Assembly: GCF_012927245.1 (NCBI RefSeq)
Contig: NZ_JABBGE010000003.1
Coordinates: 1-64,000, forward strand
Source of the DNA: Streptomyces sp. R302
GTDB lineage: Bacteria > Actinomycetota > Actinomycetes > Streptomycetales > Streptomycetaceae
Direction: 5' to 3'
Length of the DNA stretch: 64,000 nucleotides
How positions within the stretch are numbered: the first letter of the stretch is position 1; each line of letters begins with the position of its first letter. The translations under genes and the position numbers were made by a program. The notes under the pieces are model-generated. The model saw nothing but the letters and a program-made list of their open reading frames with translations. It made no database searches and was not told where the DNA came from. This document shows positions 9,994 to 18,148 of this stretch, piece by piece.

Positions 9994-11547
9994 CTAGCGG
10001 CGGATGCCGGTCGCGAACGGCAGGGTGTTCACAAAGGCCCGGTGGTGCTCGCGGTCGCACCACTCCAGCTTGAGGTACGACTTGCCGGCGGAGGCCCTGA
10101 TCGTGCGCTTGTCGCGGGCGAGGGCCTCGGGCGAGCGCGCCGATACGGTGATGTACCCGACGAGGTTGACGCCTGCCGCGCCGCTGGCGAGATCTTCACC
10201 CCGCTGGTCGAGCCGGCCGTGGGCGGCGATGTCGCGGGGGTCGATCGTGCGGTTCATCTTGGCCTGGCGGGAGGCCTCGGCCTCGTCGTTGGTCTTCTCG
10301 GTGAGCATGCGCTCGATGGCGACCTCGGTGGGTTCCAGGTCCATGGTGACGGCGACGGTGCGGATGACGTCGGGGGTGTGGACGAGGAGCGGGGCGAGGA
10401 AGTTGACGCCGACCGGGGTCATCGGCCACTCCTTGACCCAGGCGGTGGCGTGGCACCAGGGGGCGCGGGTGGAGGACTCGCGGGTCTTGGCCTGGAGGTA
10501 GGTGGACTCCATGGCGTCGAGTTCGGCGGGCCAAGCGTTTCGTTTCGTCATGGCCTGGATGTGGTCGATCGGGTGGTCCGGGTCGTACATGGAGTGGACC
10601 AGGGAGGCGAGCCGGGACTGGCCGAGGGGCTGGCGGACCCGGATGTCGGCCTCGGTGAGGCGGGCGCAGATGTCGGTGAGCTCGCGGGCCATGACGACGG
10701 CGAGGCCGCCGTCGCGGTCGAGGCGGCGGGCGCCGGTGGCGTGCCGGGTGGCGTGGGCCATGGCGTTGGCCTCGGCGGCGAGGTCGCGCGTGTAGTGCAT
10801 GCAGGCGACGAGGTAGGCGCGGTGCTGCTCGCTGGAGGTGGAGACCATGGACTGGAGCTGGTCGTACGACTCCTGGAGCCAGCCGGGCGCGGCCGGGTCG
10901 CCGCGCTGGGCGACGTCCTTGGCGTGGGCGTCGGGGTCGGCGGGGAGGGTGCGGGCCAGCATCTGGAGGCGGGTGACGAAGCCGTCGCCGTTGGCGACGT
11001 GCTTGAGGAGGGTGCCGAAGCGGTCGACCAGGGCCTCCTGGTCCTCGGAGTCGCGCAGGCCGACGCCGGGGCCCTCGATCTCGATGGCGGCGGTGACGGT
11101 GCGGCGGTCCGCGTGGAGGAGGACGGCGATCTCGTCGGGGCCGAAGGGGGCGGAGAGCCAGCTGACGCGGCCGATGCCGGGGGGCGGGCCGACCTCGACC
11201 TCGCGGCCGTCGAGGCGGGTGCCGGCCTCGACGGCGGTGGAGCGGTAGGCGGTGCCGCGCTTGAGCATCCGCTTGTAGCTGCGGTTGATCTCGAACCACT
11301 TGTAGAACGTGCGCTGCTTGTACGGCAGGTACACGGCGGCGATGGCGAGGACGGGCAGGCCGGCGAGGAGTGCGATCCGCAGGGGGAGGAGGGGGACGAG
11401 GAGTCCGCTCATCATGCCGAGGAAGGCGCCGACGACGATCAGGGCGATCTCGCCGGTCTCGCGGTTCTTGCCGACGATCGCGTTCGGCCGGGCGCGGCCG
11501 ATGAGATACGTGCGGCGGGGCGTGACCGGCTGGGACTGGGTCGTCAA
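9994..11547 (-). CDS. cmdC: CmdC-like: SCO6880-family protein, PrgI plus VirB4 N-terminal half
   Basis: The 517-residue protein has two adjacent transmembrane segments near residues 25-70 (IALIVVGAFLGMMSGLLVPL, then IALLAGLPVLAIAAVYLPY), as in PrgI/TcpE-type components. A long cytoplasmic region without Walker motifs follows and resembles the N-terminal half of VirB4. Translation starts at TTG (11547), which overlaps the cmdD stop by four bases (TTGA) and is preceded by AGGAGG at suitable spacing. Together with CmdB it would reconstitute a complete VirB4 in two polypeptides. Confidence 0.8.
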   Translation of the reverse strand: MTTQSQPVTPRRTYLIGRARPNAIVGKNRETGEIALIVVGAFLGMMSGLLVPLLPLRIALLAGLPVLAIAAVYLPYKQRTFYKWFEINRSYKRMLKRGTAYRSTAVEAGTRLDGREVEVGPPPGIGRVSWLSAPFGPDEIAVLLHADRRTVTAAIEIEGPGVGLRDSEDQEALVDRFGTLLKHVANGDGFVTRLQMLARTLPADPDAHAKDVAQRGDPAAPGWLQESYDQLQSMVSTSSEQHRAYLVACMHYTRDLAAEANAMAHATRHATGARRLDRDGGLAVVMARELTDICARLTEADIRVRQPLGQSRLASLVHSMYDPDHPIDHIQAMTKRNAWPAELDAMESTYLQAKTRESSTRAPWCHATAWVKEWPMTPVGVNFLAPLLVHTPDVIRTVAVTMDLEPTEVAIERMLTEKTNDEAEASRQAKMNRTIDPRDIAAHGRLDQRGEDLASGAAGVNLVGYITVSARSPEALARDKRTIRASAGKSYLKLEWCDREHHRAFVNTLPFATGIRR

Positions 11548-12923
11548 CGCCCTGCACCTCCTGCTCCTGTGTTCTTGCCGCTGGTGCGGTTGCTGTGCGG
11601 GGTGCCCGCGGTGGGGCTGCTGCTGCGGGGCGGGGGCGTGGAGCCGCCGCCCTGGGGGGTGCGGCCGCCGTGGGCGGCGACGCCGCCGGAGACCGGGTTG
11701 GCGGGGCGGGGGGCGGAGGAGGAGTTCTGGCCGCCGCCGGAGCCGCCGTTGTCGCGGGTGCTGTGGGTCTTGATGCCCTGGGAGACGAGGGAGGCGGGGG
11801 AGGAGATGACGGCGGCGGCCGCGTTCTCGCCGGCGCGGTGGAGGCGGTTGTTGCGGGAGGCGACGATCTCGTCTCCGAAGCCGGGGACGAAGCGGTAGAT
11901 CATCGCGGAGGAGAAGATCGCCAGGAGGATGATCGCGAGGCCGGAGACGACGGCGGAGAAGGAGTCGGGGCCGGTGCCGGAGGAGAGGGCGCCGGCGAGG
12001 CCGAGGACGATCACGATGATCGGCTTGACCAGGATGACGGCGATCATGATGCCGGCCCAGCGGCGGACGTGGCCCCACATGTTCTTGTCGACGAGGCCGG
12101 AGTAGACGACGACGCCGAGGAGGGCGCCGACGTAGAGGAGCACGGCGCGGAGGAAGAGCTCCAGGTAGAGGACGCCGGCGGCGAGGACGGTGACCAGGCT
12201 GACGATGATCAGCATGATCGGTCCGCCGCTGATGGAGTCGCCCTTCTGCAGGGCCTGTTTGAACGCGCCGAAGAACACGTCGGTCTGCTGGCCGGTGCCG
12301 GAGGCGATGACCTCGGTGACGGCGTCGGTGGCGTTGACGACGGTGTAGAGGATCAGCGGGGTGAAGGCGGAGGCGAGGACGGTCAGCCAGAGGAAGCCGA
12401 CGGCCTCGGAGAGCGCGGTGGTGAGCGGCACGCCGCGCATGGCGCGCTTGGCGACGGCGAGCAGCCAGAGGAGGACGGTGAGGAAGGTGGCGGCGGCGAA
12501 GACGACGGCGTACCGGGAGAGGAACGCGGTGTTCGTGAAGTCGACCTCGGCGGTCTCCTTCACGGCCTTCGAGAGGTAGTCGACGACGGCCACGGCGGCG
12601 TCGGCGCAGCCGCGGGCCAGGGAGGTGAGGGGGTCGAGGGCGTTCGCCGGGTCGTTGACCGTCCCGGAGGACGAGCCTCCGCCGCCGGTGCCGCCAGTGC
12701 CCTGCCCTTCGCAGTAGTCCCGGGCGGTGTCGCTGAGCAGCCCGCAGGGGTTGGTGCTGTCGCTCGGGGCGGGCGTCGGGGTGCCCGAGGGGGGTGCGGT
12801 CGAGGGCGAGGGCGGGGTGGTGGGGTCGGCGAGGGCCCGGCCCGCGAAGAGGACGACCGCCACCTGGGCGGTTCCCAGTACGGCGGTGGCGCGGGCGAGG
12901 AGGGCGGCGGGCCTACCGGGCAT
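11544..12923 (-). CDS. cmdD: CmdD-like: polytopic VirB6/TrbL-like membrane protein
   Basis: The 459-residue protein begins with a signal-like segment (LLARATAVLGTAQVAVVLFA), then a Thr/Pro/Ser-rich extracytoplasmic stretch. About six transmembrane helices follow between residues 150 and 380 (e.g. YAVVFAAATFLTVLLWLLAV, PIMLIIVSLVTVLAAGVLYL). A Gly/Ser/Pro-rich C-terminal tail of about 70 residues ends the protein. This is the topology of the VirB6/TrbL channel subunit. The ATG at 12923 overlaps the end of cmdE by 11 bases, and its stop overlaps the TTG start of cmdC. Confidence 0.8.
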   Translation of the reverse strand: MPGRPAALLARATAVLGTAQVAVVLFAGRALADPTTPPSPSTAPPSGTPTPAPSDSTNPCGLLSDTARDYCEGQGTGGTGGGGSSSGTVNDPANALDPLTSLARGCADAAVAVVDYLSKAVKETAEVDFTNTAFLSRYAVVFAAATFLTVLLWLLAVAKRAMRGVPLTTALSEAVGFLWLTVLASAFTPLILYTVVNATDAVTEVIASGTGQQTDVFFGAFKQALQKGDSISGGPIMLIIVSLVTVLAAGVLYLELFLRAVLLYVGALLGVVVYSGLVDKNMWGHVRRWAGIMIAVILVKPIIVIVLGLAGALSSGTGPDSFSAVVSGLAIILLAIFSSAMIYRFVPGFGDEIVASRNNRLHRAGENAAAAVISSPASLVSQGIKTHSTRDNGGSGGGQNSSSAPRPANPVSGGVAAHGGRTPQGGGSTPPPRSSSPTAGTPHSNRTSGKNTGAGGAGR

Positions 12924-13734
12924 AGGTGAAGCCTCCGAACTGTTCGACGGCGTCCGCCATGTCCTGGGACGAGGAGGCCCGCTGGTCGCGGCCGACCGGG
13001 ACGGGGCCGTCCTTCTGGCGGACGTCGACGATCTTCCAGTCGCCGCCGGTCCAGAGGAGCTCGTAGGTCTTGGTGTACCAGGCCTCGGAGACGGGGTTCT
13101 TCGACTCCTCCCCGGCGAGTCCGAAGAGGTACGAGTGCCAGACGGACACCGTCGCCCGTTCCGGCGTGTACGTCTCCACCTTCGTGCCCACGGGGATGGT
13201 CCGGGCGACGAAGGTGAGCCCCTGGGGGGCCGTGCCGTCCTCCTGGAGGCCGATGCGGGCCAGCAGTGTCTTGTCGCCGTAGGCCTTGTCGAGGTCGGTG
13301 ACGCGGCCGTCGGCCACCTCGGGGGCGTAGATCGCGCGTACCAGGGCCTCGCGGGGGCCCCGTTGGTACATGTCCGGGGAGCCCAGGGCCGTGGCGAAGT
13401 TGGCGGCGGCCGACTGGGCGCCCTGTTCGTCGTGGGCGTGGCCGGTGGGGACGGTGCCGTTGGTGTGGGGGACGGGGCGGGTGCCGGTGGGGGCGGTGGC
13501 GGAGTGGGCGGGGGTGCCGGAGGAGGGGGCCGGGTCCGACGGGTCGCCGCCGCGGTTGGCGAAGGCGATCGCGGCGACGAGCAGCACCACGACGCCCACG
13601 CCCATGAGCAGGGGGCGGGAGCCGCGGGCGGGGCGCCGGGGGCCGCCGTGGACGTCACCGGTGTTGCCCTCGGGCAGGCGGGTACGGGTCTGGCCCGAGC
13701 CGCCGTAACCGTCGTGCTCGTCGCCGGGACTCAT
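12913..13734 (-). CDS. cmdE: CmdE-like: bitopic VirB8/TcpC-like protein
   Basis: The 273-residue protein has a charged cytoplasmic N-terminus of about 42 residues, a single transmembrane helix (LLMGVGVVVLLVAAIAFA) and a Thr/Pro-rich linker. A globular extracytoplasmic domain follows (about 100-270) containing YLFGLAGEESKNPVSEAWYT and ELLWTGGDWKIVDVRQKDGP. The topology and the NTF2-like end (GDWKIVDV) are those of VirB8/TcpC conjugation proteins. It lies between cmdF and cmdD in one transcription unit. Assignment rests on topology and neighbours, not on a strong motif. Confidence 0.75.
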   Translation of the reverse strand: MSPGDEHDGYGGSGQTRTRLPEGNTGDVHGGPRRPARGSRPLLMGVGVVVLLVAAIAFANRGGDPSDPAPSSGTPAHSATAPTGTRPVPHTNGTVPTGHAHDEQGAQSAAANFATALGSPDMYQRGPREALVRAIYAPEVADGRVTDLDKAYGDKTLLARIGLQEDGTAPQGLTFVARTIPVGTKVETYTPERATVSVWHSYLFGLAGEESKNPVSEAWYTKTYELLWTGGDWKIVDVRQKDGPVPVGRDQRASSSQDMADAVEQFGGFTYAR

Positions 13735-13786
13735 GCCGGGTACGCCCCCTCGTTCGTTCGTGGGTGGGACCGCTGGTGACGTGCGG

Positions 13787-14095
13787 TCAGATCGCCATTC
13801 CGTAGACGATGGTGAAGAGCGTCCCCAGGGAGCCGATGATGAAGACGCCGGTGAGGCCGGCGACGATCAGGCCCTTGCCCTGTTCCGCGCTGAAGGTGTC
13901 GCGGAGCGCGGTCGCGCCGATGCGCTGTTTGGCCGCTCCCCAGATGGCGATGCCGAGGCAGAGCAGGATGGCCACGGCCATCACGACCTCGATCATGATC
14001 TTCGCTTCGGCGCCGAGGCTCCCGAAAGGGCCCCAGTTCGGGGCGATTCCACCGATGATGGTGGTGATGTCGCCCTTCTCGGCCGCCAGGTACAT
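13787..14095 (-). CDS. cmdF: CmdF-like: small two-helix membrane protein
   Basis: The 102-residue protein has two hydrophobic helices (IMIEVVMAVAILLCLGIAIW and GLIVAGLTGVFIIGSLGTLF) separated by a short polar loop. This fits a VirB2/TrbC-like pilin or a channel accessory subunit. It is the first gene of the cmd operon, 52 bases before cmdE. An ATG at 14095 is used; a GTG at 14104 three codons upstream, within GGTGAG, is an alternative start. Confidence 0.75.
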   Translation of the reverse strand: MYLAAEKGDITTIIGGIAPNWGPFGSLGAEAKIMIEVVMAVAILLCLGIAIWGAAKQRIGATALRDTFSAEQGKGLIVAGLTGVFIIGSLGTLFTIVYGMAI

Positions 14096-14440
14096 AGAAC
14101 TCACCGCCCCTGTCGGGTCGTTGGTCACCCCTGCCGGACGGCATGGGTCATCACCACTATCTTCGCTGATGAAACCGCTCGCGTGTGACGGCTTGGCGGC
14201 TCTCTTTACCCGATCCCCGCACACTTGACCGGTCTGACCGTCTTGACCTGCGGTGGTGCGGCCGGATTCCATGCGAAGACGCGTATGGTCACTCTGTGTA
14301 TCACGGAGGGTGACTCCGGGCAATGATTGTCGTTGTTGCACTCTTGGGGCCGCGTCGGGCGGGCACCGTTTCCGGGCGGGAGCACCCCGCCTAGACTGGC
14401 GCCCCTGGGCGTACTGCCAGGAGCCGAGGGGTGGTTGACG
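14096..14440 (+). promoter_or_regulatory. Divergent control region between cmd operon and wall hydrolase, with TGACC repeats
   Basis: These 345 bases hold no supported gene. Three TGACC blocks lie at 14226-14230, 14235-14239 and 14244-14248, exactly 9 bases apart, in the shared promoter region; this suggests a direct-repeat operator. A -10-like TAGACT at 14392-14397 is placed to serve the hydrolase gene. The region is a little lower in GC than its surroundings. Confidence 0.5.
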
Positions 14441-15475
14441 GTGCGTAGGGCGGGCAAGGCGTGGCTGCTGACCGGCGGGGCCTTCGGGCTCTGCGCCGGC
14501 TTCCTGGCCCTGCTGCTGGTCGGTACGTACGCGGCGGCTGCCGGCATCCTCGGCGGCGCGGGCACGGCGGCGACGGGCACGGTGGCGCTCGCCAAGGGCT
14601 CGGTGCCGGCGATGTACCAGGGGCTGGTGCAGAAGTGGGGCAACCTCTGCCCGGCCATCAACCCGGCGCTCCTCGCGGCGCAGCTGTACCAGGAGAGCGG
14701 CTGGAACCCGAGGGCGGTGTCGCCGGCCGACGCGCGGGGCATCGCGCAGTTCATCCCCGGCACGTGGGCGAGCCACGGGATCGACGGGGACGGGGACGGC
14801 GACCGGGACATCTGGGACCCGAAGGACGCGATCCCCTCGGCCGCCTCGTACGACTGCGCGCTGGCCGGTTACGTGAAGAAGGTGCCGGGCGACCCGGCGA
14901 GCAACATGCTGGCGGCGTACAACGCCGGCGCCTACGCGGTCATCAAGTACGGGGGCGTCCCGCCGTACCGCGAGACGCGGAACTACGTGCGGATCATCCG
15001 GTCCCTGGAGAAGAGCTTCGCCCGGCCGCAGGGCCGGCTCGCCCCCTCGCAGCAGGCGGCCGGCGCCATCCACTACGCGCAGGGCAAGCTGGGCACGCCC
15101 TATCTGTGGGGCGGCACCGGCACGGCGGCGCAGGGCGGGCGGTTCGACTGCTCGGGCCTGACCCAGGCCGCGTACGACGCGGTGGGGATCCAGCTGCCGC
15201 GCGTCGCCAACGACCAGTACAACGCGGGCCCGCATCCGAGCCGCGAGGAGCTGCTCCCCGGCGACCTCGTCTTCTTCTCCGACGACCTGACGAACTCTCG
15301 GGCGATCCGACATGTCGGCATCTATGTGGGCGGCGGCTACATGATCGACGCCCCCCGCACCGGGGCCGTGATCCGCTTCGACCGCATCGACACGCCCGAC
15401 TACTTCGGGGCCACCCGGGTCACCGAGGACGGCGCCGCCGCGCTGCCGACCCGTCCGCCCGGGCGGCAGGCCTGA
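14441..15475 (+). CDS. Secreted lytic transglycosylase/NlpC-P60 endopeptidase
   Basis: The 344-residue bifunctional wall hydrolase has an N-terminal membrane or signal segment (residues 8-40). An SLT/goose-lysozyme-like domain follows with catalytic Glu85 (QLYQESGWNP) and GIAQFIPGTW, and then an NlpC/P60 domain with Cys237 (FDCSGLTQAAYD) and His291 (RHVGIYVGGG). The GTG at 14441 is chosen because GAGGGG lies nine bases upstream; a longer frame to 14327 has no such site. It diverges from the cmd operon and is the natural VirB1-like partner that would open peptidoglycan for that complex. As I recall it corresponds to SCO4132. Confidence 0.87.
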   Translation: MRRAGKAWLLTGGAFGLCAGFLALLLVGTYAAAAGILGGAGTAATGTVALAKGSVPAMYQGLVQKWGNLCPAINPALLAAQLYQESGWNPRAVSPADARGIAQFIPGTWASHGIDGDGDGDRDIWDPKDAIPSAASYDCALAGYVKKVPGDPASNMLAAYNAGAYAVIKYGGVPPYRETRNYVRIIRSLEKSFARPQGRLAPSQQAAGAIHYAQGKLGTPYLWGGTGTAAQGGRFDCSGLTQAAYDAVGIQLPRVANDQYNAGPHPSREELLPGDLVFFSDDLTNSRAIRHVGIYVGGGYMIDAPRTGAVIRFDRIDTPDYFGATRVTEDGAAALPTRPPGRQA

Positions 15476-15639
15476 ACTGACGGTCCGCCCGTACGGGACT
15501 CTCCGTCAGGCACGGGCCCTGGCCTGCGGGGGAGCATCGCTCTTCGGTAACGTCATCATGATCAAGCGGGTCCGGCGGAACGACTCCCTCAGCGGGTTCG
15601 TTCCCCCTCCGACGACACGAGAGCAAGGGGCCGCGGCAG

Positions 15640-16371
15640 ATGGCTGAACTCGCATCGGACGGCTCCAGTCCCGATGTCGCGCTGCTGTACGACATCAACG
15701 GGCTGGCGAAGGCCGCTCCCCCGTGGTTCGACCGGGTCATGGAGTTCACCGGCGAGTACGGGATCATGCTCGCGCTGGTCCTCGTGACGCTCTGGTGCTG
15801 GTGGAGCGTCCGCCGGCGCGGTGCCCTCGCCGACTCCGTCTCGGCCGTCGCCGGGATCGTCTGGGCGCCGCTCGCGGCCGGCGTCGCCCTCCTCGTCAAC
15901 ATCCCCATCCGCGGCTTCGTCGAGCGCCCCCGCCCCTTCGAGGACCACGACGGCCTGGAGGTCCTGGTCGGGGGGAAGACGGACTACTCCTTCGTCAGCG
16001 ACCACGCCACGATGGCGATGGCGATCGCCGTCGCCCTCTTCGTCGCCCACCGCCGCTTCGGACTCGTCGCCATCGGCCTCGCCCTCGCCGAGGGCTTCGC
16101 CCGCGTCTACATGGGCGTCCACTACCCCACCGACGTCCTCGGCGGCCTCGCCCTCGGCACCGCCGTCGCCCTGCTCCTCGCCCCGCTGACGCTCGCGCTG
16201 CTGACCCCGCTGATGTCCGCCGTCGCCCGCTCCCACCGCGCCGGCCGGCTGGTCCGCTCCCGCCGGGCCGGGACGGCCGCGGCCGGCCGCCCGGAGGCCG
16301 TCGGCATCCCCGAACCCCGCGTCGGAGGCCCGGCCGAGGACGACCGCGGCGAGCGGGGCCTCGCCGCCTAG
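15640..16371 (+). CDS. PAP2-family membrane phosphatase
   Basis: The 243-residue membrane protein carries the type 2 phosphatidic acid phosphatase signature: a basic-RP block (FVERPRPFEDH), SDH in YSFVSDHATMAMA in place of the usual SGH, and ARVYMGVHYPTDVLGG with the nucleophile-side His. Five to six transmembrane segments are visible. It may dephosphorylate undecaprenyl diphosphate or another lipid phosphate. A Pro/Arg-rich tail follows the last helix. Its stop codon interlocks with that of the convergent small gene at 16368 (shared CTAG). Confidence 0.85.
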   Translation: MAELASDGSSPDVALLYDINGLAKAAPPWFDRVMEFTGEYGIMLALVLVTLWCWWSVRRRGALADSVSAVAGIVWAPLAAGVALLVNIPIRGFVERPRPFEDHDGLEVLVGGKTDYSFVSDHATMAMAIAVALFVAHRRFGLVAIGLALAEGFARVYMGVHYPTDVLGGLALGTAVALLLAPLTLALLTPLMSAVARSHRAGRLVRSRRAGTAAAGRPEAVGIPEPRVGGPAEDDRGERGLAA

Positions 16372-16553
16372 GGCGTGGTCTCCCCGCCGGCCGCCGCGCC
16401 CGCGTGGTCGGTGGCGTCGGTGCGGGCGCGGTCCCGGGAGCGGCGGGCCGGGCCGGTCCAGCCGCAGGTGCAGCGGGCCAGCGCGAAGGAGCCGCGCTCC
16501 GTGGTCGTGGTGTGATGCGGGCCGGTCGCCGACTGCTCGTGCACGCCCCCCAC
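16368..16553 (-). CDS. Small conserved Streptomyces protein with CxCGW motif
   Basis: The 61-residue protein contains RCTCGWTGPARRSRDRARTD, a pattern I recall from many Streptomyces genomes but with no known function. Two cysteines spaced CxC followed by GW hint at a small metal- or nucleic-acid-binding fold. The start is GTG at 16553; a GTG at 16544 (HEQSATGP) is an alternative. It converges on the PAP2 gene and overlaps its stop codon. Confidence 0.6.
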   Translation of the reverse strand: MGGVHEQSATGPHHTTTTERGSFALARCTCGWTGPARRSRDRARTDATDHAGAAAGGETTP

Positions 16554-16628
16554 CGTACTGCGCGTGACGGCTCGCCCGTGCCGTCGTTATCCGCATCGGG
16601 AATCCAGGCTTTTGGGGGTCGACGGGCG

Positions 16629-17456
16629 ATGGTGGTGCAGCGGTACCGGCTTCCGCGAGGCATCGGCGGCGGAGCGCTCGCCGTCACCGCGTCCCTGGTC
16701 GCCGCGGCGGTCACCGGCTGCGCCGCCCCCGAGGAGCCGGCGCCGCCGCCGGACCCGGTCGGCACCGTGCGGGGCGCCGCCGACGTCCTGGTCAGGGCCG
16801 GCACCTCCAAGGCGTCGACCGCGATGGAGATGGCCTCCGGCGGCACCCGGGTCACCATCCGCGGCGAGGGCGGCTACGACTTCCGCCGCCGCACCGGCCA
16901 CCTCCGGGTGGTGCTCCCCACGGACGCCTCCGGCGCCAGCCCGCACCGGCCGATCATCGAGCTCCTCACCCCCGGCGCCCTCTACATGAAGAACCGCGGC
17001 GCGGGCGTCCCCGCCGACAAGTGGGTACGGGTCGACACCACCACCCTCGACGACGGGAACCTCGTCACCGGCGGGGCCACCGATCCCGGCGCGGCGGCCG
17101 AGCTGCTGCGCGGCGCGCGGGAGGTCACGTACGTGGGGGAGACCGAGCTGGCGGGGGTGAAGGTCCGGCACTACCGGGGCGTCGCCGACATCGCGGCGGC
17201 CGCGAAGGTCGCCGCGCCGCAGCTGCGGGGCGCGCTCGCCGCGGCGGCGAAAGGGTTCTCCACCGACGCCGTGCCCTTCGAGGCGTATCTCGACGGGGAC
17301 GGCCGGCTGCGGAAGGTCCGCCACCGGTTCAGCTTCCGCAACCAGGGGCGGACGGTCGACGTCTCCTCGACGACGCTGCTGTACGGCTTCGGGACGCGGG
17401 TCCTGGTGACCCTGCCGCACGGGCGGGACATCTACGCGGGCAAGGTCGAGGTCTGA
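16629..17456 (+). CDS. Putative lipoprotein, LppX/LprG-like
   Basis: The 275-residue protein has an N-terminal lipoprotein signal ending in VTGC (lipobox-like, Cys at about residue 34), followed by a Pro-rich spacer. The mature part has alternating polar/hydrophobic strands (IIELLTPGALYMKN; DGRLRKVRHRFSF), typical of LppX/LprG-like half-barrels that bind lipids. The ATG at 16629 is used, with a GGGGG site about 10 bases upstream. It follows the PAP2 gene at a distance and is followed by a very small gene at 17559. Family placement is by pattern only. Confidence 0.75.
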   Translation: MVVQRYRLPRGIGGGALAVTASLVAAAVTGCAAPEEPAPPPDPVGTVRGAADVLVRAGTSKASTAMEMASGGTRVTIRGEGGYDFRRRTGHLRVVLPTDASGASPHRPIIELLTPGALYMKNRGAGVPADKWVRVDTTTLDDGNLVTGGATDPGAAAELLRGAREVTYVGETELAGVKVRHYRGVADIAAAAKVAAPQLRGALAAAAKGFSTDAVPFEAYLDGDGRLRKVRHRFSFRNQGRTVDVSSTTLLYGFGTRVLVTLPHGRDIYAGKVEV

Positions 17457-17558
17457 GGGGTCCGGACCATCGCCAAATGGTCCGTCCGTGTCATGCGCGG
17501 CCGGTGGCCCGATCCGTACGCTGGGACACCGACTCCGTCCGGAAGAGGGTGAAGGCGC

Positions 17559-17729
17559 GTGGCCCCGCTCGGTACCGCAACCGCAACCGCGATCGCCGAC
17601 CCCGACGGCGTCGCCCTCGCCGAGATAGAGCTGTGCGGCGAACTGATCATCGCCGCCTCGGCCGCGGACGGGGAACGGCTCAGCGCCGACCTGATCGACG
17701 AGGTGCTCCGGGTCGAACCGGCCGGCTGA
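17559..17729 (+). CDS. Conserved 56-residue protein of unknown function
   Basis: A 56-codon gene starts at GTG and is preceded by GAGGGTGAAGG. The product contains ALAEIELCGELIIAASAADG and LSADLIDEVLRVEPAG. I recall this ALAEIELxGELxIAASAA pattern as a widespread small Streptomyces protein. It is acidic and probably helical, with no signal or membrane segment. It lies 102 bases after the lipoprotein gene and converges with csoR. The function is unknown. Confidence 0.7.
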   Translation: MAPLGTATATAIADPDGVALAEIELCGELIIAASAADGERLSADLIDEVLRVEPAG

Positions 17730-17749
17730 GCGCGTCGCGGGCGCGGGGT

Positions 17750-18115
17750 TCAGGTGCGGAGCATCCGGCCGATCGCCTTCGTGGCCTCCTCGACCTTGGC
17801 GTCGAGGTCGCCGCCGTTGTCCGCCGCGTCCGCCACGCAGTGCCGCAGGTGCTCCTCCAGGAGCTGGAGGGCGAAGGACTGCAGCGCCTTCGTGGAGGCC
17901 GAGACCTGGGTGAGTATGTCGATGCAGTAGACGTCCTCGTCGACCATCCGCTGCAGACCGCGGATCTGGCCCTCGATCCGGCGCAGCCGCTTGAGGTGCT
18001 CGTCCTTCTGCTTGTGGTAGCCGTGCACCCCGTGGGCGTGGCCGTGGCCGTGGTCGGCCGGCTCGACGGTCTCGACGGTTTCGGGGGTGACCTGGTCCGC
18101 CTCGGTGGTCGTCAT
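17750..18115 (-). CDS. csoR: CsoR-type copper-sensing repressor
   Basis: The 121-residue protein is all-helical with the Cys-His-Cys copper site of the CsoR family: Cys64 in DEDVYCIDIL, and His89 and Cys93 in EEHLRHCV. The N-terminal extension is His-rich (HGHGHAHGVHGYH, residues 22-34), which may add metal binding. The family derepresses copper efflux genes when Cu(I) binds. No copA/copZ gene is adjacent, so targets must lie elsewhere apart from its own promoter. A GGGAGGA ribosome site precedes the ATG, and a family-type palindrome lies upstream. Confidence 0.9.
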   Translation of the reverse strand: MTTTEADQVTPETVETVEPADHGHGHAHGVHGYHKQKDEHLKRLRRIEGQIRGLQRMVDEDVYCIDILTQVSASTKALQSFALQLLEEHLRHCVADAADNGGDLDAKVEEATKAIGRMLRT

Positions 18116-18148
18116 CGCGTCCTCCCGTTGTCCAGATAAGGGGGTGTA

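Noticed and set aside
14249-14440. Possible c-di-AMP (ydaO-type) riboswitch ahead of the SLT/NlpC gene
   Set aside because: Such riboswitches precede many actinobacterial wall hydrolases, but I could not see the conserved core; a covariance-model search would decide.
14327-14440. Upstream extension of the SLT/NlpC protein by 38 codons
   Set aside because: No ribosome site at 14327 and the extension would precede the signal segment; GAGGGG supports the GTG at 14441.
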